Below are positions 34,047 through 43,525 of a stretch of 64,000 nt of DNA, in pieces. Location of the stretch: assembly GCA_017798125.1 (NCBI GenBank), contig CP059070.1, forward strand, positions 2,170,001-2,234,000, given 5' to 3'. Source of the DNA: Cryomorphaceae bacterium (GTDB taxonomy: Bacteria; Bacteroidota; Bacteroidia; Flavobacteriales; ECT2AJA-044). Position 1 is the first letter of the stretch; each line of letters starts with the position of its first letter. Both the position numbers and the translations under genes were made by a program. The notes below the pieces were generated by a model. That model worked only from the letters and a program-made list of their open reading frames with translations. It had not been told where the DNA came from and did no database searches.

Positions 34047-35441
34047 ATGCCGAAGCTTCGACTCATAGCGATCATCGCGTATCTCGCCGTAGGCGGTCCT
34101 TTCCTCCTTCAAGCGCAAGAGCCCGAAAAACCAAGACCTCCCAAGACGAGGATTCTTTTTGTTTTTGATGCTTCGCAGAGTATGTATGCGCAGTGGGAAA
34201 GCGGTACCAAGATTGATATTGCAGAGCGTTTGATGAATACCATGTTGGACAGTTTGGCCGAAGTGCCGGATCCCAACTTTGAGCTTGCCTTGCGCGTGTA
34301 TGGTCATCAAAAACCAGTTCCTCCTCAAGATTGCTCTGATACGCGATTGGAAGTACCCTTTTCGGGCAACAACATTCGCCGTATCAAGCAGAAGCTGAGC
34401 GAGCTTCGTCCCAAAGGAACCACTCCAATTGCCCGCTCATTGGAGCGCGCGGCCTATGACTTCCCGAGCAACTGTTCCAATTGCCGCAATGTCATCATCT
34501 TGATTACTGACGGTGTTGAGGCCTGTGACGGAGATCCCTGTGCGGTGAGTCGGGCGCTGCAAAAGCAAGGGATTATTTTGAAACCCTTTGTTATTGGAAT
34601 TGGTCTGGACGATCAGTTCAAGGAGAGCTTCGAATGCGTGGGGCAATACTACGACGCCTCCAATGAGCAGACCTTCAAGAACATCCTGGGGCTGGTTATA
34701 TCTCAGGCGCTGAACAACACAACCGCCCAAGTGAACCTCTTGGATGAGCGCGGCTTGCCGACAGAGACCGATGTCAACATGAGCTTTTATGACATCACCT
34801 CAAGTCAGTTGAAGTACAACTACATCCACACCATCAACCACCGGGGTAATCCTGATACGGTTATCCTAGATCCACTCATCGAATACCGTATGGTCGTCCA
34901 CACCATTCCCCCCGTGAGAAAGGACAGCATCAAGATCATTCCGGGAACACACAACGTCATTGCTGTAGACGCGCCACAAGGGTGGCTTCAATTGAGGGTA
35001 GGCGGAATAGGTGGTAACCGGAATTTCCAGTGCATTGTCCGACGAGCGGGCAGCATGCGGACATTGAATGTGCAGCAGTTCAACGAATCGGAGAAATATC
35101 TCACCGGTAAATACGACCTTGAAATTCTGACGGTTCCGCGGTACATGGAATACGGCGTACAGATCAATCAAAGCACGACGACCAAGATTGAGATCCCTGC
35201 CCCTGGCCTCGTCACTCTGAATGCTCCGTCCTACGGATCGGGAAGTATCTATGTTGAGGATGGGAATGAGTTGGTTTGGGTCTTGAATATGCCCAACAAC
35301 AAAAGGCAAAACACCTATTACTTGCAGCCTGGAAGATACCGAGTGGTTTATCGTCCACAGAACGCAAAAGAGTCTATTTATACCATTGAAAAGAAATTCC
35401 GCATTGAGTCAGGTGGCTCAACCGTGGTGAATTTGAAATAA
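34047..35441 (+). CDS. exported von Willebrand factor type A domain protein
   Basis: 464 residues with a signal-peptide-like start ([21 protein letters not shown]). VWA domain from about residue 30: [13 protein letters not shown] (DxSxS metal-site motif), [11 protein letters not shown] (the Thr), and [11 protein letters not shown] (the Asp). After about residue 220 there is a beta-rich region of unknown fold. Several Cys residues in the VWA part fit an oxidising periplasm. It lies between the two transketolase genes, 3 bp after the first and 8 bp before the second, so co-transcription is near certain though a functional link is not obvious. Confidence 0.85.
   Translation: MPKLRLIAIIAYLAVGGPFLLQAQEPEKPRPPKTRILFVFDASQSMYAQWESGTKIDIAERLMNTMLDSLAEVPDPNFELALRVYGHQKPVPPQDCSDTRLEVPFSGNNIRRIKQKLSELRPKGTTPIARSLERAAYDFPSNCSNCRNVIILITDGVEACDGDPCAVSRALQKQGIILKPFVIGIGLDDQFKESFECVGQYYDASNEQTFKNILGLVISQALNNTTAQVNLLDERGLPTETDVNMSFYDITSSQLKYNYIHTINHRGNPDTVILDPLIEYRMVVHTIPPVRKDSIKIIPGTHNVIAVDAPQGWLQLRVGGIGGNRNFQCIVRRAGSMRTLNVQQFNESEKYLTGKYDLEILTVPRYMEYGVQINQSTTTKIEIPAPGLVTLNAPSYGSGSIYVEDGNELVWVLNMPNNKRQNTYYLQPGRYRVVYRPQNAKESIYTIEKKFRIESGGSTVVNLK
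34081..34096 (+). repeat. dispersed palindrome, copy 9
   Basis: ATC-TCG-CCG-T-AGG-CGG; one wobble pair. In the signal-peptide coding part of the VWA gene. Confidence 0.5.
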
Positions 35442-35449
35442 CCCTACCC

Positions 35450-36400
35450 ATGAAAGAGTATATCGACCAAGGAAAGAAAGACACCCGCTCAGGCTTCGGC
35501 GCTGGATTGAGTGAATTGGGCGAAAAGAACGAGAACGTTGTTGCGCTTTGTGCGGATTTGACCGGATCGTTGAAGATGAACGATTTTGCCGGACGCTGGC
35601 CAGAACGCTTCTTCCAAGTGGGTATTGCGGAAGCCAACATGATGGGCATCGCTGCTGGATTGACCATTGGAGGGAAAATTCCTTTCACCGGTACGTTTGC
35701 GAACTTCTCTACCGGTCGGGTTTACGATCAGATTCGTCAGTCCATTGCCTACAGTGGAAAGAACGTAAAGATCTGTGCTTCGCACGCGGGATTGACCTTG
35801 GGTGAAGATGGTGCGACGCACCAAATCCTAGAGGATGTAGGTATGATGCGTATGTTGCCAGGCATGACGGTGATTGTGCCGTGTGACTACAATCAAACCA
35901 AGGCGGCCACGCTTGCCATCGCCGATCACGAAGGACCGGTATACCTTCGATTTGGACGTCCCAAGGTGGCCAACTTTACGGAAGCAGATGCTCCATTTGA
36001 AATTGGAAAAGCACAACTCTTGCAAGAAGGTAGTGATGTGACCATCATTGCCAACGGACACTTGGTCTGGAAGGCCTTGGAAGCGGCTAAAGAATTGCAC
36101 GGCAAAGGAATCTCTGCCGAAGTGATCAACATGCACACCGTTAAGCCACTGGATGAAGAAGCGATCTTGGCTTCAGCCCGCAAGACGGGTCGTGTGGTGA
36201 CTGCTGAAGAGCATCAGCGCAATGGTGGTCTGGGTGATGCGGTGGCTCAAGTATTGGCGATGCACGCTCCTACTTCTATGGAAATGGTCGCGGTCAATGA
36301 TTCATTTGGAGAGAGCGGCACCCCGGATCAGCTCTTGGAGAAATACGGTCTTGGGACCAAAGACGTGCTCTCTGCCGTTGATCGCATCATGCAGCGTTAA
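35450..36400 (+). CDS. transketolase, C-terminal subunit
   Basis: 316 residues. Pyrimidine-binding and C-terminal domains of transketolase: [70 protein letters not shown], and [16 protein letters not shown]. Partner of the N-terminal half at 33195. Separated from it by the VWA gene. Confidence 0.92.
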   Translation: MKEYIDQGKKDTRSGFGAGLSELGEKNENVVALCADLTGSLKMNDFAGRWPERFFQVGIAEANMMGIAAGLTIGGKIPFTGTFANFSTGRVYDQIRQSIAYSGKNVKICASHAGLTLGEDGATHQILEDVGMMRMLPGMTVIVPCDYNQTKAATLAIADHEGPVYLRFGRPKVANFTEADAPFEIGKAQLLQEGSDVTIIANGHLVWKALEAAKELHGKGISAEVINMHTVKPLDEEAILASARKTGRVVTAEEHQRNGGLGDAVAQVLAMHAPTSMEMVAVNDSFGESGTPDQLLEKYGLGTKDVLSAVDRIMQR

Positions 36401-36442
36401 ACTTCTGGCCAAAGACTGCATCTTTGTGTAAAACCGACCAGG

Positions 36443-36988
36443 TTGGACACAAAGGAATTCTTAAATCTTAGGAACGAACAAGGCGCGGAGCGCGCGTATA
36501 CCGTATTGGTGCGCGAGCATTCGAAGGCGATCTATTTCCATATCCGTCATATGCTGTTTGACCACAGCGTAACGGATGACCTCGTTCAAGAAACCTTTTT
36601 GAAAGCTTGGAAAAACATTCATTCGTTCCGCGGACCCGGTTCCGTGGAAGGCTGGCTGCGCCGTATTGCAACAAATGAAGTGTTGCAGCATTTAAGGAAG
36701 AGTAAGTCTAGGATTTCGATGGTTTCGAATGAAGTTGAAGATGAGGAAGGCGTTTATTCTATCGAGCCGCAGGCTCCGACCTACTGGAACCCACAAGATG
36801 GAGAAGAGAAATTCCTTGCGGCGATCGAACGCCTACCGGAAAAGCAGCGACTGGTATTTAGCATGAAGTATTTTGAAGACATCACCTACGGTGAGATGGC
36901 CGAGCAACTTGGAGGATCCGTGGGGTCCTTAAAGGCCAGCTATCACCATGCGGTGCAAAAAATTAAAGCAGATCTAGGGGAAGATTAA
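36443..36988 (+). CDS. ECF-type RNA polymerase sigma factor
   Basis: 181 residues. Region 2: HIRHMLFDHSVTDDLVQETFLKAWKNIHSFRG. Region 4: AIERLPEKQRLVFSMKYFEDITYGEMAEQLGGSVGSLKASYHHAVQKIK. Start is a TTG at 36443; no in-frame ATG gives a complete region 2. A CATCTTTG box (one base off TAnnTTTG) ends about 15 bases upstream, so the leader is very short. It is first in a module with a single-pass membrane protein and a Spy/CpxP-like protein, a common envelope-stress arrangement in this phylum. Confidence 0.85.
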   Translation: MDTKEFLNLRNEQGAERAYTVLVREHSKAIYFHIRHMLFDHSVTDDLVQETFLKAWKNIHSFRGPGSVEGWLRRIATNEVLQHLRKSKSRISMVSNEVEDEEGVYSIEPQAPTYWNPQDGEEKFLAAIERLPEKQRLVFSMKYFEDITYGEMAEQLGGSVGSLKASYHHAVQKIKADLGED

Positions 36989-37017
36989 ACCCTTGGAGCG
37001 AACAAACATCTTGGTAC

Positions 37018-37422
37018 ATGATGAAGGACATGAACTCATATCAAAAGCCTGGATTTGAACCTGATGAGGCCTATTGGAAGCAGTTGGAGAACCGATTGCT
37101 CGACATTCCCTCAGAGGTAGCACCAGACCCTAAAGTGCGTCCGATGCGCAGGGCGCGATGGTGGGCAGCTGCAGCGGTGATCGCGCTGTTGTTGACGGCG
37201 GTTCCTTTTATCCCTCGGGATACAGAGGTAAGCTTAACCGCAGAAGATATTGAGCTGTACCTAGAGGGCGAAGGTGCGTGGATGATCGAGGACTTGGCGT
37301 TCTATGAAGAAGTTCAGGACGTAGACTTTGTCACGGATGCGCAAGAAGAGTCAAATGACTACGACCTCCTCTATTTAGAGGATGCCGATGAGTTCATGGA
37401 CTTCATGGAAATGGATATTTAA
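37018..37422 (+). CDS. single-pass membrane protein, possible anti-sigma or sensor
   Basis: 134 residues: an N-terminal cytoplasmic part of about 45 residues, one helix (about 48-65, WWAAAAVIALLLTAVPFI), then an acidic outer part (many Asp/Glu). The position after an ECF sigma gene and before a Spy/CpxP-like gene suggests anti-sigma or sensing, but there is no recognised zinc anti-sigma motif. Start could also be the ATG three bases downstream. Confidence 0.65.
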   Translation: MMKDMNSYQKPGFEPDEAYWKQLENRLLDIPSEVAPDPKVRPMRRARWWAAAAVIALLLTAVPFIPRDTEVSLTAEDIELYLEGEGAWMIEDLAFYEEVQDVDFVTDAQEESNDYDLLYLEDADEFMDFMEMDI

Positions 37423-37446
37423 CAGACACACAAAACCACATTCAAT

Positions 37447-37980
37447 ATGAAAACGAAGATTTTAACCTTAGCACTGCTTGTAGGCGTTGTGGCTTGGGCC
37501 CAACCGGATCGAGAGCGCATGCGCATGAGCATGGAAAAGGTAGAAGCAAAGAAAATCGCTTTCATCACAGATCGCTTGGACTTGAGTCCCGAACAGGCGC
37601 AGACCTTTTGGCCCGTATACAATGAGTACAACGACAAGGTCAACGCTGCGCGCAAAGAGCAGTTAGAGTCTATTCGACCTAAAGGAGATGAAAAGAAGCG
37701 CCTTGAAGACTTGAGCGATAAGGAGATCGATGAGATGATGAAGATGCGCTTTCAAATGGAGCGCAAAGAGCTCGACCTCAAAATGGAGTACCACGAGCGT
37801 TTTAAAGACGTCTTGGAAATCCGTCAGGTGGCTGAATTGTACCGAGCCGAACACGAGTTTAAGCGGGTGTTGTTCGAAACCATGCGCAGCGAGCATCGGG
37901 GTTCCGGAAAGCCTCCAAAGACGACTAAACCGTTCAAGGAGGAGAAACCAATGAAGGATGACAAACCTTTTGAGGAATAA
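37447..37980 (+). CDS. Spy/CpxP-like periplasmic protein
   Basis: 177 residues with a signal peptide (MKTKILTLALLVGVVAWAQ). Helical and highly charged, with LSPEQAQTFWPVYNEYNDKV resembling the LTxxQ motif of Spy/CpxP chaperones, and KMRFQMERKELDLKMEYHERFKDVL. C-terminus is a Lys/Glu/Pro-rich tail. Likely an envelope-stress effector or sensor for the upstream sigma factor. Confidence 0.72.
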   Translation: MKTKILTLALLVGVVAWAQPDRERMRMSMEKVEAKKIAFITDRLDLSPEQAQTFWPVYNEYNDKVNAARKEQLESIRPKGDEKKRLEDLSDKEIDEMMKMRFQMERKELDLKMEYHERFKDVLEIRQVAELYRAEHEFKRVLFETMRSEHRGSGKPPKTTKPFKEEKPMKDDKPFEE

Positions 37981-38019
37981 ATAAGGCGAAAAAAAGCTGT
38001 TGGACTGTATCTTTACGGC

Positions 38020-39204
38020 ATGAGCCAACGCGAGGACTTCCTCCAGTTTCAAGCACAGACTACAGATTACGCCTCGGGATTTGAGGTGGACCGCGCCGAA
38101 GGATGTTACATCTATGGGCGCGATGGAAAACGATACCTCGACCTTGTGGCCGGGGTATCGGCCTGTAATATGGGGCATGGTCATCCAAGCATAAACAAAG
38201 CCATCAAAGATCAGGTAGATCAATACCTGCACGTGATGGTCTATGGAGAATACGCACAGGACAAGCCTATTGAACTGTCCAAGCGACTGGCTTCTCTCCT
38301 TCCCGAACCCTTGCAGTCGGTGTACTTAGTGAACTCAGGTACGGAGGCCATTGAAGGGGCCTTGAAACTAGCCAAGCGATATACACGGAGATCCGAAATA
38401 GTAGCCGCTAAAGGGGCTTACCACGGTGCAACTCATGGGGCTTTGAGTGTGACGGGTAATGATGAGTGGACCCGATCCATGCGCCCCTTGCTGCCTGGAG
38501 TACGCTTCCTCGAATTCAACCGAGCGGAAGATTTAGAGCTGATTACGGACCAAACGGCAGCAGTAATCCTGGAGACGATTCAGGGAGCTAATGGATTCGT
38601 TACCCCTGAAAACGACTACCTCAAGCGCGTACGGGAACGGTGCAATGAAACGGGAGCGCTGCTCATCTTGGATGAAATTCAGCCCGGCTTTGGTCGTACA
38701 GGCAAGTTATTCGGCTTTCAGCAGTACGGTATTGTACCAGACATCCTGGTAGTGGGAAAAGCCATGGGCGGTGGTTTACCGATCGGTGCCTTTATCAGTT
38801 CACCAAAGATCATGGATGTCTTGAGGCGGAACCCGATGCTGGGGCACATCACCACCTTTGGAGGACACCCCGTGCCCGCAGCGGCAGCATTGGCACACTT
38901 GGATGCCTTGCATCACGAAGGAGTGATGGATCAAATCGAAAGGAAAGAAGCGCTTTTAAGATCGGAATTGGCGCATCGGGCCGTGAAGGCCCAAACCGGT
39001 AAAGGACTGATGCTTGCCCTGCACCTGGAAAGCGCAGAGCTGGTTCAAGCAGTGGCCAAACGCGCCATGGACAAGGGCGTGATTCTATTCTGGTTATTGT
39101 TTACGGGCAATGCGCTTCGGATAACACCACCTTTAACCATTTCGGAAGATCAGATTAAAGAAGGTTGTCGGGTGATCCGGGAATGCTTAGACGAGCTCAG
39201 CTAA
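38020..39204 (+). CDS. class III aminotransferase (acetylornithine/ornithine type)
   Basis: 394 residues, PLP enzyme. LDLVAGVSACNMGHGHP near the N-terminus; LVNSGTEAIEGALKLAKRYT; AKGAYHGATHGAL; LLILDEIQPGFGRTGKLFGFQQYGIVPDILVVGKAMGGGLPIG, the PLP-binding Lys being in VVGKAMGG. Substrate specificity is not settled. The last 18 bases overlap the convergent thioredoxin gene. Confidence 0.88.
   Translation: MSQREDFLQFQAQTTDYASGFEVDRAEGCYIYGRDGKRYLDLVAGVSACNMGHGHPSINKAIKDQVDQYLHVMVYGEYAQDKPIELSKRLASLLPEPLQSVYLVNSGTEAIEGALKLAKRYTRRSEIVAAKGAYHGATHGALSVTGNDEWTRSMRPLLPGVRFLEFNRAEDLELITDQTAAVILETIQGANGFVTPENDYLKRVRERCNETGALLILDEIQPGFGRTGKLFGFQQYGIVPDILVVGKAMGGGLPIGAFISSPKIMDVLRRNPMLGHITTFGGHPVPAAAALAHLDALHHEGVMDQIERKEALLRSELAHRAVKAQTGKGLMLALHLESAELVQAVAKRAMDKGVILFWLLFTGNALRITPPLTISEDQIKEGCRVIRECLDELS
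38975..38992 (+). repeat. dispersed palindrome, copy 10
   Basis: ATC-GGG-CCG-TGA-AGG-CCC; arms pair fully. In the 3' part of the class III aminotransferase gene. Confidence 0.7.
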
Positions 39205-39504
39205 TTCGGTCAACTGCTCATTTAGCTCTGGCATCTTCATGTAGGCACCAAGGCGCTTTTGCTCCTCGCCGTTCACCATCAAAATAAGCGTCGGAACCCC
39301 CATGATATGCAGTGGGCCAGCGAGACTGGGTAGATGCATCAAGTTCACCCGAGCCACAGGAAGTTCGCGATTCTTAAAGACTTCCGTTACCTGGGGTTTG
39401 AGCACCTCACAAGTGTGGCACGTGGTGGTGGTGTAGTACATTCCACATAAGGCGTGATTCGCCAGGAATTCGTGATACTCCTCTACGGTGTGTATTTCAA
39501 TCAT
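39187..39504 (-). CDS. thioredoxin-family protein
   Basis: 105 residues from the ATG at 39504. Catalytic motif YTTTTCHTCEVLKP with CHTC rather than the usual CGPC, then the cis-Pro region IMGVPTLILMVNGE. Short, without a signal peptide. Start shares a base with the stop of the upstream CoA-binding gene. Confidence 0.85.
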   Translation of the reverse strand: MIEIHTVEEYHEFLANHALCGMYYTTTTCHTCEVLKPQVTEVFKNRELPVARVNLMHLPSLAGPLHIMGVPTLILMVNGEEQKRLGAYMKMPELNEQLTELAELV

Positions 39505-39869
39505 CAGTATTGACCAGTGCTGAGGAGAACGAGTGTGCACGCGATCTCCGTTTCAATTCCATTTTCCCTTGCCAAGCGCATCAGCTCGGGATTTTCTGTT
39601 CCGGGGTTGAATATAATTCGCTTGGGCGCCAAGTCCATGAGGTAATCATAGTACTCCGGCTGTCTGGCGGGACCCACGTATAAGGTGACGGTCTCTACGT
39701 CATCGACAACGGGCTTTCCCTTTATGATGTCTTCTCCGCCGATTTGCCCATTTCGAATGCCCACAGGCACTACTGGAATATCGTTGGCCTGCAACATCGT
39801 TGTGGCTCGATAGGCGTATCGTCCCGAGTTTGGCGTAGCGCCCAAGACCAATGTTTTCCCTTGATTCAT
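39504..39869 (-). CDS. CoA-binding (Rossmann) domain protein
   Basis: 121 residues from MNQGKTLVLGATPNSGRYAYRA; eight extra in-frame codons upstream would overlap priA. Typical CoA-binding layout: GATPNxxRYA, VPVGIRNGQIGGEDI, and the RIIFNPGTENPEL segment. Likely a small nucleotide or CoA-binding protein. Between priA and the thioredoxin gene. Confidence 0.82.
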   Translation of the reverse strand: MNQGKTLVLGATPNSGRYAYRATTMLQANDIPVVPVGIRNGQIGGEDIIKGKPVVDDVETVTLYVGPARQPEYYDYLMDLAPKRIIFNPGTENPELMRLARENGIETEIACTLVLLSTGQY

Positions 39870-39876
39870 GCCTCTA

Positions 39877-42330
39877 TTACTGTGGATCAACATCTACAAC
39901 AACCCGAACACCCTTAAAATCGTCGTGCTCTTTCAATTGTTCGATGAGCTGACGAATGCGCTCCTTAGCCTGCTGTAGGTTGTCCCCTAACGCCAGTTTC
40001 AGTAAGATGTTCTTGTGGTACTGATTCCGAACACGTGCGATCGTCGGAAATTCTGGTCCAAGGACTTCTTTGGGGTATATTTTTCTGAGCGGTCTCGCCA
40101 GCGCCTCAGCGGCGCGATTCGTTCTATCTAAGTCTCTGTGTCTCACATTTAGTCGGATTAGACGGTAAAAGGGCGGGTAATGGAAGTGTTTTCGTTTTTC
40201 CAACTCCACTCCTGCTCGGTGTTCGTAGTCTCCCCTTTGTACATCGAGCAACAAGGGGTGCTCGGTCTTGTACGATTGCACGTATACATGTCCGCGTTCG
40301 CCTTTTCTCCCCGCTCGGCCTGCTACCTGGACCATCAGCTGAAAGGCGCGCTCAAAGGCCCTGAAATCCGGATACTGCATCATGGTGTCCGCAGCCAGAA
40401 TGCCCACCATACGTACATGGTCAAAGTCTAGGCCTTTTGTTAGCATCTGGGTACCCACAAGGATGTCGATCTCGCGACGCGCAAAGCGGTCTATAATGTC
40501 TTGGTAGGCGTACTTCCTTCTTGTGGTATCCCAGTCCATACGGCCGACACGAGCTTCTGGGAACCTAATCCGCAATTCTTCCTCAATCCGCTCGGTGCCG
40601 AAACTCTTGGTTCGAAGGTCCGTATGGCCACAGGCTCCGCATTTCTTAGGGAACTGCTGGCTAAAGCCGCAGTAGTGGCATTTCAAGGTGTGAATGTGCT
40701 TGTGGTAAGTCAAACTCACATCGCAGTTTTGACATTGGGGAGCCCACCCACACCTCTGGCATTCTACAAAGGGTGCGAATCCTCTACGATTCTGAAATAG
40801 AATAACTTGACCGTCACTACTTAAAGTATCTTCAATCTTCTTTTTCATCACCTCAGTCAAGATAAGAGGTTGCCCTGCCTGCTTCTTTTCACGCTGTAAA
40901 TCAATGAAGTGGATCTGGGGAAGTTGAAGGTCTCCATACCGTTCCGTAAGGGGGATGTAGTCGTACTTGCCTACTCGAGCATTGTGGTAGCTTTCGAGGC
41001 TCGGGGTTGCAGATCCCAGGATGCACGAAGCCTTGTGGACATGAGCCATGTATACGGCAGCGTCGCGTCCATTATACCGGGGAGCGGGATCAAACTGCTT
41101 GTAGCTCGATTCATGTTCTTCATCGACAATGACCAAGCCGAGCTTTTGAAATGGAAGAAAGACTGCTGAGCGTGCTCCTAATATAATGTCGTAGCTGTTC
41201 TCCTGGGGAAAACGAGCAACAGCCTGCCAGACCTCTGCCCGTTCATTTTGGCTGTAGTGGCTGTGGAAAACGCCAATTCGATCTCCAAAATATTTCTTGA
41301 GGCGTTGTATGATCTGCGTGGTCAAGGCTATCTCAGGGAGGAGATAGAGTACTTGCTCGCCCCTCTTGAGGGCCTCTTCCATAAGGTGGATGTAAATCTC
41401 GGTTTTCCCACTTCCTGTGACACCATGCAGCAATTGAACTCTGCCCTGCTCCAAACCGTGCTTAATCCCTTTTAGGGCTTCTTCTTGAGCAGGGTTGAGC
41501 GCTTTGGCTTCTTCGCTGGAGTCGTTACCAAAGGATAAACGGGAAACTTCATGCTCATAAGATTCGGCAATTCCCTTTTCTCTCATTCCCTGAAGTACGG
41601 CCCTACTTATTCGGAAGCGCTTTTGCCATTCTGTAGCAGTGCGCCCTGGATGTAAGGCTCGCGCATCATCAAGTAATTGAAAGAGCGCTGTTCTTTGTTT
41701 AGGAGCTCGGGCCACCGTGTTGAATGCTGTTTCCAACAATTCCTCATTATCCGGAAGGAAAGCCAAGCGCCAAAGAATTTCTTTTTTGGCCGTATATTTC
41801 TCTTCTACTCGCTCAACGATATCGATGAGCCCAGCATCAAGCATACGTTTGATTAGGGGCTGGACCGTCACTTTCCCAATAATGTCGGAGATTTCAGCTA
41901 GGCTTAATTCATCTTGATTCTCCAGAGCTTGAGCCACCAAAAACTGATCGTCTGGTAATTCGTCAGATGGGATAGGATCTGAGAGCGCCCACCGGACGCG
42001 TGTTTCGCTTTCGAGCTTCAGTCCCGCGGGCAGTGCGGCTGTCATAACCTCGCCTAAGCTGCATACGTAGTATTCGGACATCCAATCCCAGAAATCCAAT
42101 TGCTTTTCGCTGATCAAGGGTGCTGGATCAAGAACCTCCATCACCTCCTTTGGCTTGTACTGGTCCGGTGCATTGTCGTGGACATAACGGACGACGCCGG
42201 TATAGATCTTGCGTCTGCCTAAGGGAACAAGCACCCGGCATCCAGCCGTAAGGCTGTCTCCTTCTGGGATTTTATACGTGAAGGTGCGCGGTAAAGGAAC
42301 CGGAACGATGACATCGACATAGCGACTCAT
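39877..42330 (-). CDS. priA: primosomal protein N' (PriA helicase)
   Basis: 817 residues. Restarts stalled replication forks. Walker A HGVTGSGKTEIY, DEEHESSYKQFDPAPRYNGRDAA, and a zinc site in CQRCGWAPQCQNC...CHYC...CGACG. C-terminal helicase motifs ILVGTQMLTKGLDFDHVRMV and QVAGRAGRKGERG. Length fits. Overlaps the upstream methyltransferase gene by four bases. Confidence 0.95.
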   Translation of the reverse strand: MSRYVDVIVPVPLPRTFTYKIPEGDSLTAGCRVLVPLGRRKIYTGVVRYVHDNAPDQYKPKEVMEVLDPAPLISEKQLDFWDWMSEYYVCSLGEVMTAALPAGLKLESETRVRWALSDPIPSDELPDDQFLVAQALENQDELSLAEISDIIGKVTVQPLIKRMLDAGLIDIVERVEEKYTAKKEILWRLAFLPDNEELLETAFNTVARAPKQRTALFQLLDDARALHPGRTATEWQKRFRISRAVLQGMREKGIAESYEHEVSRLSFGNDSSEEAKALNPAQEEALKGIKHGLEQGRVQLLHGVTGSGKTEIYIHLMEEALKRGEQVLYLLPEIALTTQIIQRLKKYFGDRIGVFHSHYSQNERAEVWQAVARFPQENSYDIILGARSAVFLPFQKLGLVIVDEEHESSYKQFDPAPRYNGRDAAVYMAHVHKASCILGSATPSLESYHNARVGKYDYIPLTERYGDLQLPQIHFIDLQREKKQAGQPLILTEVMKKKIEDTLSSDGQVILFQNRRGFAPFVECQRCGWAPQCQNCDVSLTYHKHIHTLKCHYCGFSQQFPKKCGACGHTDLRTKSFGTERIEEELRIRFPEARVGRMDWDTTRRKYAYQDIIDRFARREIDILVGTQMLTKGLDFDHVRMVGILAADTMMQYPDFRAFERAFQLMVQVAGRAGRKGERGHVYVQSYKTEHPLLLDVQRGDYEHRAGVELEKRKHFHYPPFYRLIRLNVRHRDLDRTNRAAEALARPLRKIYPKEVLGPEFPTIARVRNQYHKNILLKLALGDNLQQAKERIRQLIEQLKEHDDFKGVRVVVDVDPQ
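40100..40118 (-). repeat. dispersed palindrome, copy 11
   Basis: Minus-strand ATC-GCG-CCG-CTG-AGG-CGC; arms pair fully. In the 3' part of priA. Confidence 0.75.
42240..42256 (+). repeat. dispersed palindrome, copy 12
   Basis: ATC-CAG-CCG-TA-AGG-CTG; arms pair fully. In the 5' part of priA. Confidence 0.65.
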
Positions 42331-43490
42331 TGTTCTTTCTTCTTCCCTTTAAAGAGTTGATAGCCCAAGTAACGACAGTCAATAGACCCATTGACCATGG
42401 ACACGCGCTTGTTTGGACGAAGTCCAATGTGTCGACTGGCATTGACTTCTCCGTCGGGTGCCAGAATAAAGGCATTCCATCCTGGGAAGTCGTGTTTTAG
42501 CCATCGGCCAATACTTCCGTAAAGCGGTTCGATATTGGCCGCAATACGCTTGTCGTAAGGTGGGTTGGTCACAATAAAGCCGAAGGGACTCGTTTTCTTC
42601 ACGTCGCGAAAGTCGCAGGTATCGAGCTGAACGTAGTCGTCTACGAGGGCGTGCTCTAAGTTCTCTTGAGTCTCCCGAACGCTGCGGCCATTGCGATCTG
42701 ATCCGTAAATGGTATAATCGAAATCCCGGATTCGATTCATAAGACCGTCCCAGATTTTGTCTTGAAGTGCCGCGTCAAAGACGGGCCAGTTCTGGTAGGA
42801 ATACTTCGATCTGAAAACGTTGGCCGGTATGTTTTTCGCAATAAGGGCCGCTTCCGTGAGCAAGGTTCCCGACCCGCAAAAAGGATCAATGAAATCACCT
42901 TTGCCATCCCAATGGGTCATCATGACCATTCCAGCGGCAAGGACTTCATTCAGAGGAGCCATACCTTGATTCACCTTATATCCCCTTCTATGCAGTGAAT
43001 CACCCGAACTGTCTAAGGAGATTTGAACTCGGTCACCGCTCCAAAGAACATGAATACTCCAGTCTGGATTCTTAGTGTCCACCGACGGACGCTTGCCTTT
43101 GTCCGCCTGAATGCGATCAACAATAGCATCCTTTACTTTAAGTGCGGCAAAATGAGAGTGCGTGACCGGAGCTTTTACCAATATAGCGTGAACCGCCAAG
43201 GTTTGGTCTAATCCAATCCACTCCGACCAAGGCATAGCCTTAACCGCATCGTAAAGTCCGGCTTCATTGGCCGCGTAGAACTTATTGATGGGTACCAAAA
43301 TGCGCAGAGCTGTACGTAGGCTGCGATTCGCCTTGTAGATGAATCCCAAGTCACCTTGAAACTTAACTGCGCGTTTGAGGGGCTCTATTTTTTGGGCGCC
43401 AAGACGTAGCAATTCAGCAGCTAGCGTTTCTTCCAATCCCTGGAGGGTGGTGGCCACCATTTCCCTCAAATCATCATTCTGTGGTAACAT
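42327..43490 (-). CDS. THUMP-domain class I rRNA methyltransferase (RlmL-type)
   Basis: 387 residues. N-terminal THUMP-like region; then FIDPFCGSGTLLTEAALIAKN and FIVTNPPYDKRIA, the NPPY motif of N2-guanine rRNA methyltransferases. Likely modifies 23S rRNA. Coupled to priA. Confidence 0.87.
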   Translation of the reverse strand: MLPQNDDLREMVATTLQGLEETLAAELLRLGAQKIEPLKRAVKFQGDLGFIYKANRSLRTALRILVPINKFYAANEAGLYDAVKAMPWSEWIGLDQTLAVHAILVKAPVTHSHFAALKVKDAIVDRIQADKGKRPSVDTKNPDWSIHVLWSGDRVQISLDSSGDSLHRRGYKVNQGMAPLNEVLAAGMVMMTHWDGKGDFIDPFCGSGTLLTEAALIAKNIPANVFRSKYSYQNWPVFDAALQDKIWDGLMNRIRDFDYTIYGSDRNGRSVRETQENLEHALVDDYVQLDTCDFRDVKKTSPFGFIVTNPPYDKRIAANIEPLYGSIGRWLKHDFPGWNAFILAPDGEVNASRHIGLRPNKRVSMVNGSIDCRYLGYQLFKGKKKEQ

Positions 43491-43512
43491 CGTTCAAATG
43501 TAGCTAAATGTA

Positions 43513-43520
43513 TAGTTTTG
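43513..43520 (+). promoter_or_regulatory. -7 promoter box of the second sodium:solute symporter
   Basis: TAGTTTTG, an exact TAnnTTTG, ending six bases before the ATG at 43526. This favours the ATG at 43526 over the one at 43508 and predicts an almost leaderless message. Confidence 0.5.
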
Positions 43521-43525
43521 GGGTC

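Noticed and set aside
31933-40118. 19-base exact repeat as a recombination or transposition footprint
   Set aside because: Both copies are members of the wider palindrome family, so the identity is explained by that motif.
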